A stretch of 12,240 nt of DNA, from assembly GCA_022615215.1 (NCBI GenBank), contig JAKEHD010000575.1:1-12240 (forward strand), written 5' to 3'. This DNA is from Blastocatellia bacterium. Lineage in GTDB: Bacteria; Acidobacteriota; Blastocatellia; UBA7656. The position numbers and the translations under genes are program-made. The notes beneath the pieces are model-generated. The model ran no database searches. It saw only the letters and a program-made list of their open reading frames with translations, and was not told the DNA's origin. Of the stretch, positions 8,217 through 12,240 are shown piece by piece. Position 1 is the stretch's first letter. Each line of letters starts with the position of its first letter.

Positions 8217-8260
8217 CAGAAAGCAGCAGGGAGCAAGTCGACAAGGCTGCCTTCTGTTTT
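8217..8260 (+). terminator. Intrinsic terminator after the foldase gene
   Basis: CAGAAAGCAGC (8217-8227) pairs with GCTGCCTTCTG (8246-8256) in 11 positions with one mismatch, across an 18-base loop, followed by TTTT (8257-8260). It begins two bases after the foldase stop. The 5' arm also shows a period-7 pattern (GCAG at 8216 and 8223). Confidence 0.6.
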
Positions 8261-8311
8261 CTCTCGCGCCTGCGCCGATTCTTTTTGTAATCAGCGCAGA
8301 GATATGGGCAC

Positions 8312-8367
8312 AGCCGGTATATGGCGCACGAACCTTTCTCTGAACAAATGCCTAGCCGGTTTATAGC
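8312..8367 (+). promoter_or_regulatory. Paired 14-bp direct repeats before the DUF4258 gene
   Basis: AGCCGGTATATGGC (8312-8325) and AGCCGGTTTATAGC (8354-8367) agree at 12 of 14 positions and start exactly 42 bases apart, about four helical turns, so they lie on the same face of the DNA. The second copy contains a weak -10-like TATAGC and ends 18 bases before the start codon. This is a plausible operator pair for self-regulation of the two-gene module; binding is not shown. Confidence 0.4.
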
Positions 8368-8385
8368 TTCCGTTCGGAGCAAACC

Positions 8386-8667
8386 ATGTTTGACCGCATT
8401 CTAAAGCGAATGCGCGAGAAAGTTCGTACCCGGCAGTATGTGATGACCTTGCACGCCGAAGATGAAATGAATGATGACGGATTGTCAATCTTCGATGTTG
8501 AAAGCGGGATTCTCACAGGAGAAATTACAGAACGCCAAAAAGACAGAGCTACTGGAGAGTGGAAGTATCTTGTCAGCGGCAAAACTCTGACAGATGATGA
8601 TATAGTCACGGTTTGCAAACTGAGTTTGACCGGGAAATTGGTTATAATCACAGTGTATCGAGAGTGA
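8386..8667 (+). CDS. DUF4258 protein, putative toxin of a two-gene module
   Basis: A 93-residue protein that matches the DUF4258 pattern: TLHAEDEMNDDGLSIFDVESGILTGEI (about 21-47; note H23 and the E/D-rich helix), then a basic DR, W59KYLVSGKT and a C-terminal strand region ending VIITVYRE. DUF4258 proteins are small, are often paired with a YgiT-type zinc-finger gene as here, and resemble the BrnT/RelE-like toxin group in size and strand pattern; I know of no settled activity for this subfamily. A GGAG ribosome site lies about 6 bases before the ATG. The next gene begins 6 bases after its stop. One sampled 60-base line has 47% G+C, lower than the foldase and amidase on either side, consistent with an acquired module. 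It could instead be a regulatory protein rather than a toxin. Confidence 0.8.
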   Translation: MFDRILKRMREKVRTRQYVMTLHAEDEMNDDGLSIFDVESGILTGEITERQKDRATGEWKYLVSGKTLTDDDIVTVCKLSLTGKLVIITVYRE

Positions 8668-8673
8668 AAGCAA

Positions 8674-8922
8674 GTGATCATAATGATTTGTGACAACTGC
8701 GGAAAAGAGGGAGCGCGTGTCCGTCACGTGAGTAGAAGCTATGGTAAGGGTGATGACTTGCTGGTCATCGAAAACGTGCCGATAATCAGTTGCCCGTACT
8801 GTGGAGAAAGTTATTTGACGGCTGAGACTCTGCATGAAATCGAGCGCATCAAACTTCATCGCAAGAGTTTCGCAGCACGACGAAAGGTAGCAGTCGCTGC
8901 TTTCGTCGAAGCGAGTTCTTGA
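8674..8922 (+). CDS. YgiT-type zinc-finger protein, putative antitoxin
   Basis: An 82-residue protein with two CxxC pairs, C6/C9 (ICDNCG) and C40/C43 (SCPYCGESY), a YgiT-type zinc site like the N-terminal half of the antitoxin MqsA. It continues with the family pattern ENVPIISCPYCGESYLTAETL and a basic helix (IERIKLHRKSFAARRK). It has no C-terminal helix-turn-helix as MqsA does, so whether it binds DNA alone is open. The likely role is to neutralise the DUF4258 protein encoded just upstream. A GTG start at 8674 (6 bases after the upstream stop) is used here; an in-frame ATG at 8683 is equally possible, since neither has a strong ribosome site. Confidence 0.8.
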   Translation: MIIMICDNCGKEGARVRHVSRSYGKGDDLLVIENVPIISCPYCGESYLTAETLHEIERIKLHRKSFAARRKVAVAAFVEASS

Positions 8923-9023
8923 AAGCCTGACCACAAGCTACGCGTGCGATTCGTAGATAGATCAATCACCATCGCAGTCTCTATCATTGCCGTGTCGGCT
9001 AATGCCGTAACACACATGATTCG

Positions 9024-9042
9024 ATTTGCGCCGAGCGCAAAT
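9024..9042. promoter_or_regulatory. Perfect dyad upstream of the amidase gene
   Basis: ATTTGCGC (9024-9031) and GCGCAAAT (9035-9042) form a perfect 8-bp inverted repeat around CGA, ending 25 bases before the amidase ATG. No T-run follows. The form is that of a dimeric repressor operator or an RNA hairpin in the leader; no good promoter hexamers were identified near it. Confidence 0.45.
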
Positions 9043-9067
9043 GCAATGAACAGAAAGAGAGAATTCA

Positions 9068-10720
9068 ATGAACCGGAAAAAAAGAAAAGATCACTCTAAT
9101 TCATCATTGAATCGAAGAGCCTTCCTGCAATACAGTCTCGCGGGAGGCGCTCTTGCGCTCTCAGGCTCCGCTCTTTCTAAAACCGCTCGCGCCGCTTTCT
9201 CGCCTGCGCCCTTCGAACTCGAAGAGACTTCCATCGCCGAGTTGCAGGATGCGATGAAAACGGGAGAGCTTACCGCAAGGGCGATAGTCGATAAGTACCT
9301 CGCACGAATCGATGAGATCGATAAACAGGGAGCGGCCCTCAACTCCATAATCGAGATCAACCCCGACGCGCGAGCCATTGCGGATTCGCTCGATGAAGAG
9401 CGCAAATCCAGGGGAGCGCGCGGCCCGCTTCACGGCATCCCAGTTCTCATCAAAGACAACATAGACACCGCAGATCACATGACCACTACCGCAGGCTCGC
9501 TCGCCCTCGCAGGATCGATACCCGCTCAAGATGCTTTCGTGGCAAAACGTCTCCGCGAAGCCGGGGCGGTCATACTCGGCAAGACGAACCTGAGCGAGTG
9601 GGCCAACTTTCGCTCTACGCGCTCGTCGAGCGGATGGAGCGGGCGCGGCGGGCAGACGAGAAACCCTTACGCGCTCGACCGCAACCCCTGCGGCTCAAGC
9701 TCAGGTTCGGGAGCCGCCGCCGCCGCGAGTCTCTGCGCCGCAGCTATAGGCACTGAAACCGATGGCTCGATAGTCTGCCCTTCATCGGCAAACTCCATAG
9801 TGGGAATCAAGCCGACGCTCGGACTCGTCAGCCGTTCGGGCATTATTCCCATAGCTCACAGTCAGGACACAGCAGGCCCTATGGCTCGAACGGTCGCCGA
9901 TGCCGCAACATTGCTCGGCGCTCTCACGGGCGTTGACCCGCGCGATGCGGCTACAAACACGAGTCGCGGAAAATCGCATTCGGATTACACGCGGTTCCTC
10001 GACCCACAGGGACTTCGAGGCGCGCGAATCGGCGTTGCAAGAAATTTCTTCGGCTTCAACGACAAGGTCGACAAGCTTATGGAGGAAGCCGTCAAAGCGA
10101 TGAAGGGTCTCGGCGCTGTGATAGTAGACCCGGCCAATATCACGACCGCAGGCAAATTCGACGATTCGGAATTCGAAGTGCTTCTCTACGAATTCAAGGC
10201 GGACCTGAACAAATACCTTGCCGGTTTAGGACCGGGCGCGAAAGTGCATTCGCTCAAAGAGATCATAGAGTTCAACGAAAAAAACCGCGAAAAGGAGATG
10301 CCCTTCTTCGGCCAGGAGATTTTCATACGCGCGCAGGAGAAAGGCCCGCTCACGAGCCGCGCCTACCGTGCCGCTCTGAAAAAAAATCAGCAGCTTGCGA
10401 GGACGCAGGGGATCGATGCGACGATGCTCAAACATCGTCTCGATGCCATAGTAGCGCCGACAGGAGGACCGCCCTGGACGACCGACCTCGTGAACGGAGA
10501 TCATTTTTCAGGCGGCAGTTCAAGCCCCGCAGCCGTAGCAGGCTATCCGAACATCACCGTCCCGGCGGGGTATATCTTCGGCCTGCCGGTCGGAATCTCC
10601 TTTTTCGGAAGGGCCTACACGGAAGCGACGCTCATAAAACTGGCATACTCGTTCGAGCAAGCCACGCGCTTTCGCAAGCCGCCTCAGTTTTTACCGAGCG
10701 CAGACCTGAGCGCGCAATAG
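9068..10720 (+). CDS. Tat-exported amidase-signature family hydrolase
   Basis: A 550-residue enzyme of the amidase-signature family. The N-terminus carries a twin-arginine signal: basic stretch, NRRAFLQ (R16 and R17), a hydrophobic segment LAGGALALSGSAL and a likely AxA-type cleavage near residues 41-43. The Ser-cisSer-Lys triad is present: K129 in IPVLIKDN, S210 in GSSSGS and S234 in GTETDGSIVCPS, with 24 residues between the serines as in well-studied members. GVxRNxx-like and GLPVGISFFG motifs follow, the latter typical of the C-terminal third. The ETDGS form, instead of the common DTGGS, is known in secreted bacterial members. The substrate is not readable; envelope amides or peptides are possible because it is exported. 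The ATG at 9068 has a GAGAG site about 7 bases upstream. It stands alone, with a dyad upstream and a long hairpin downstream. Confidence 0.9.
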   Translation: MNRKKRKDHSNSSLNRRAFLQYSLAGGALALSGSALSKTARAAFSPAPFELEETSIAELQDAMKTGELTARAIVDKYLARIDEIDKQGAALNSIIEINPDARAIADSLDEERKSRGARGPLHGIPVLIKDNIDTADHMTTTAGSLALAGSIPAQDAFVAKRLREAGAVILGKTNLSEWANFRSTRSSSGWSGRGGQTRNPYALDRNPCGSSSGSGAAAAASLCAAAIGTETDGSIVCPSSANSIVGIKPTLGLVSRSGIIPIAHSQDTAGPMARTVADAATLLGALTGVDPRDAATNTSRGKSHSDYTRFLDPQGLRGARIGVARNFFGFNDKVDKLMEEAVKAMKGLGAVIVDPANITTAGKFDDSEFEVLLYEFKADLNKYLAGLGPGAKVHSLKEIIEFNEKNREKEMPFFGQEIFIRAQEKGPLTSRAYRAALKKNQQLARTQGIDATMLKHRLDAIVAPTGGPPWTTDLVNGDHFSGGSSSPAAVAGYPNITVPAGYIFGLPVGISFFGRAYTEATLIKLAYSFEQATRFRKPPQFLPSADLSAQ

Positions 10721-10758
10721 AAAGATGTATCCACAATAAAGGCTTTACGCCCGGCGGT

Positions 10759-10806
10759 AAGGAAAAAGTGAAGAGGTCCGTATTTTTGCCTTTTTACTTT
10801 TTCCTT
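10759..10806 (+). terminator. Long AT-rich hairpin after the amidase gene, built on a heptamer array
   Basis: Arms 10759-10777 and 10788-10806 pair at all 19 positions (three G-T/U wobbles) around a 10-base loop. The outer 11 bp (AAGGAAAAAGT with ACTTTTTCCTT) are perfect. TTGCCTTTG follows, which is only a weak U-run, so efficiency as a terminator is uncertain. It lies 38 bases after the amidase stop and 25 bases before the channel start, so it may separate the two genes or process the transcript. Confidence 0.5.
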
Positions 10807-10811
10807 TTGCC
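10784..10811. repeat. Heptamer tandem array in the amidase-mscS gap
   Basis: Four 7-base units in register, the first and last TTTTGCC (10784-10790 and 10805-10811), the inner ones TTTTTAC and TTTTTCC. The consensus TTTTNMC is close in form to the TTCATCC array at 7-34. It supplies the 3' arm of the hairpin at 10759-10806. Confidence 0.55.
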
Positions 10812-10817
10812 TTTGTG

Positions 10818-10826
10818 AAAGGAGGT
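10818..10826 (+). promoter_or_regulatory. Strong Shine-Dalgarno site deciding a TTG start
   Basis: AAAGGAGGT lies 5 bases before the TTG at 10832. No nearby ATG has such a site, and the TTG start gives the full N-terminus expected for the channel family. Confidence 0.85.
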
Positions 10827-10831
10827 CACAA

Positions 10832-12085
10832 TTGTTAGAGATCATTCGCGATTGGCTGCTGAACCAGGGAATGAGTTCTTCGACAGCAAGCCTACTCGTG
10901 AGAGGGGGCGCAATCATTCTTGTAATACTGTTCAGCCTTCTGGCCGACCTCGTAACCAGGCGGTTCATCGTAAAAGTGCTCTCCTATCTGATCGCCCGCA
11001 CAGAGACCAAAAAGGATGACATCCTTCTTCAAAGAAAAGTCCTGGTCCAACTCGCGCACCTCGCCCCGGCGCTCGTCGTATACACGATGGCCCCTTTCGT
11101 CTTGGAAGGCTATGATCGATTGATAACCCTCACGACGAGGGCCGTCATAATCTACTTGATAGTGATCGCCATCCTGATCGCCGATTCTCTTCTGAGCGCC
11201 TTCCTCGATATTTACCAGACCTACGATGTTGCCAAAGAGAAGCCCATCAAAGGCTTCATACAGGTCTTGAAGATAGTCGCTTTTTCGCTCGGCGGCATAT
11301 TCATCATCTCCACGATTCTCGACAAAACGCCCATCTATTTCCTGAGCGGCATAGGCGCTTTGACCGCCGTGCTGTTGTTGGTCTTCAAAGATACTATCCT
11401 GGGATTCGTGGCAGGCGTACAACTTACGGCCAACAAGATGGTGGCGCAGGGCGATTGGATAGAGATGCCTAAATACGGGGCCGATGGCGACGTGATCGAA
11501 GTCGCTCTCACGACCGTCAAAGTGCAAAACTTCGACAAGACCATAACGACCATACCCACTTATGCCCTCATCAGCGATTCATTCAAGAACTGGCGCGGGA
11601 TGAAAGAGTCCGGGGGGCGTCGAATCAAGAGGGCCGTCAATATCGATATAAACACGATAGGTTTCTGCACCGAGGAGATGCTCGAACGGTTCTCCCGCAT
11701 ACAATACATATCCGATTACATCGCAAATAAGAAGAAAGAACTCGCAGAGTACAACGCGGCGCATCACGTGGACGAGTCCGTCCCGGTCAACGGCCGGAGG
11801 CTTACGAACATTGGCACGTTTCGCGCTTACGTGATCGCCTATTTGAAGAATCATCCGATGATAAATCAGGAGATGACCTTCCTCGTGCGGCAGCTACCGC
11901 CCGGCGAGCACGGGTTGCCGATTGAAATCTACGTCTTCTGCAAAGATCAGGAGTGGGCGAGTTACGAAGCCATACAGGCAGACATCTTCGATCACATACT
12001 CTCGGTCGTTCCTCAATTCGATTTGAGAGTGTTTCAGAACCCTTCAGGGAATGATTTCAGGCAACTGGCCGGGGAAGGGAAGTGA
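10832..12085 (+). CDS. MscS-family mechanosensitive channel, YbdG-like
   Basis: A 417-residue inner-membrane channel, about the length of E. coli YbdG, a small-conductance member of the MscS family. Five membrane segments are visible (about 22-42, 70-92, 96-125, 141-163 and 166-199). The last is the Gly/Ala-rich pore helix with GIGALTAVLLLVFKDTILGF. The beta domain follows: GDWIEMPKYGADGDVIEVALTTVKVQNFDKTITTIP (about 207-242; the hallmarks are GDWIE and the TxxxxD-x-T-IP run). FKNWRGMKESGGRRIKR (about 251-267) is typical of the YbdG branch rather than MscS itself. A long C-terminal cytoplasmic region (about 280-405) completes it. The role is pressure relief on osmotic downshift or a modest osmosensing role. 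Translation begins at TTG behind a perfect ribosome site. It is probably transcribed on its own, separated from the amidase by the hairpin. Confidence 0.92.
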   Translation: MLEIIRDWLLNQGMSSSTASLLVRGGAIILVILFSLLADLVTRRFIVKVLSYLIARTETKKDDILLQRKVLVQLAHLAPALVVYTMAPFVLEGYDRLITLTTRAVIIYLIVIAILIADSLLSAFLDIYQTYDVAKEKPIKGFIQVLKIVAFSLGGIFIISTILDKTPIYFLSGIGALTAVLLLVFKDTILGFVAGVQLTANKMVAQGDWIEMPKYGADGDVIEVALTTVKVQNFDKTITTIPTYALISDSFKNWRGMKESGGRRIKRAVNIDINTIGFCTEEMLERFSRIQYISDYIANKKKELAEYNAAHHVDESVPVNGRRLTNIGTFRAYVIAYLKNHPMINQEMTFLVRQLPPGEHGLPIEIYVFCKDQEWASYEAIQADIFDHILSVVPQFDLRVFQNPSGNDFRQLAGEGK

Positions 12086-12148
12086 TGATCGGTTTTTCAA
12101 AAGCTCTCAACCGGGAGGCTGGCCTTTCTCCTTGAAGGATATACTGCG

Positions 12149-12213
12149 CGCGGGATGAAATGAAACTTTTTCATCGCGGAATCATATTTGGAGTGCGCCG
12201 CAAGCGGCGGCGC
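12149..12213. repeat. Dyad elements in the terminal intergenic region
   Basis: Two hairpin-forming elements follow the channel gene. The first (12149-12178) has arms CGCG + ATGAAA and TTTCAT + CGCG with a 2-base bulge and an 8-base loop. The second (12195-12213) has perfect 7-bp arms GCGCCGC and GCGGCGC with an AAGCG loop, preceded by TTTGGAG and followed by TTTGG. Neither has a good T-run, so no terminator is called. The rest of 12086-12240 shows no gene. GC-rich elements flanked by TTTGG-like ends are often dispersed in Acidobacteriota-like genomes as I recall; I could not check this. Confidence 0.4.
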
Positions 12214-12240
12214 TTTGGCTGCAAAATAGGTCTCTCAGGA

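Noticed and set aside
8938..8956. Hairpin CTACG/CGTAG after the YgiT gene
   Set aside because: Only a 5-bp stem with a 9-base loop and no T-run; not called as a terminator.
8856..9068. 70-codon minus-strand frame between the YgiT and amidase genes
   Set aside because: It overlaps the YgiT gene, has no homology that I recognise and no ribosome site.

Overview
This window is a bacterial chromosome segment with eleven features of interest on both strands: nine clear protein genes in ordinary backbone style and two small islands that look accessory. No rRNA, tRNA, transposase, integrase or CRISPR array was seen. The organism is probably a Gram-negative-type, GC-rich free-living bacterium. The gene set (speA-speY-speB polyamine operon, SYLF protein, SurA/PpiD-like foldase, Tat-exported amidase, DUF4258/YgiT pair), the frequent AUA isoleucine codons despite high G+C, and intergenic arrays with a 7-base period all remind me of Acidobacteriota, possibly Blastocatellia. 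That assignment is an inference from pattern memory, not proven here.

Left part (1 to about 5770, all genes on the minus strand). At the left edge is a heptamer repeat, then a secreted SYLF-domain lipoid-binding protein (57-752). Next is a lower-G+C gene for a HEPN-domain protein (949-1746) with its own extended -10 promoter. Beyond it lies a compact polyamine operon, read right to left: speA (arginine decarboxylase), speY (deoxyhypusine-synthase-like) and speB (agmatinase). The genes are separated by 16 and 1 bases and follow one good sigma70-like promoter. Together they predict arginine to agmatine to putrescine to a longer polyamine, most likely homospermidine. The SpeY protein has Arg where deoxyhypusine synthases have the catalytic Lys.

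Middle (about 5771 to 8922, plus strand). A divergent control region with an 11-bp inverted repeat and a terminator-like leader hairpin precedes a 720-residue membrane-anchored parvulin-type foldase, which lacks the usual parvulin histidines and ends in a Pro-rich repeat tail. After its terminator comes a lower-G+C two-gene module, a DUF4258 protein and a YgiT-type zinc-finger protein, which looks like a toxin-antitoxin pair. It is preceded by two 14-bp direct repeats exactly 42 bp apart.

Right part (9068 to the end, plus strand). A Tat-exported amidase-signature enzyme has a perfect 8-bp dyad upstream. A long hairpin built from a heptamer array follows it. Then comes a YbdG-like MscS mechanosensitive channel that starts at TTG behind a perfect Shine-Dalgarno. 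The last 155 bases hold only dyad elements and no gene.

The best candidates for something less described are the SpeY active-site substitution, the stand-alone HEPN protein, the DUF4258/YgiT module with its spaced repeats, and the intergenic heptamer arrays.
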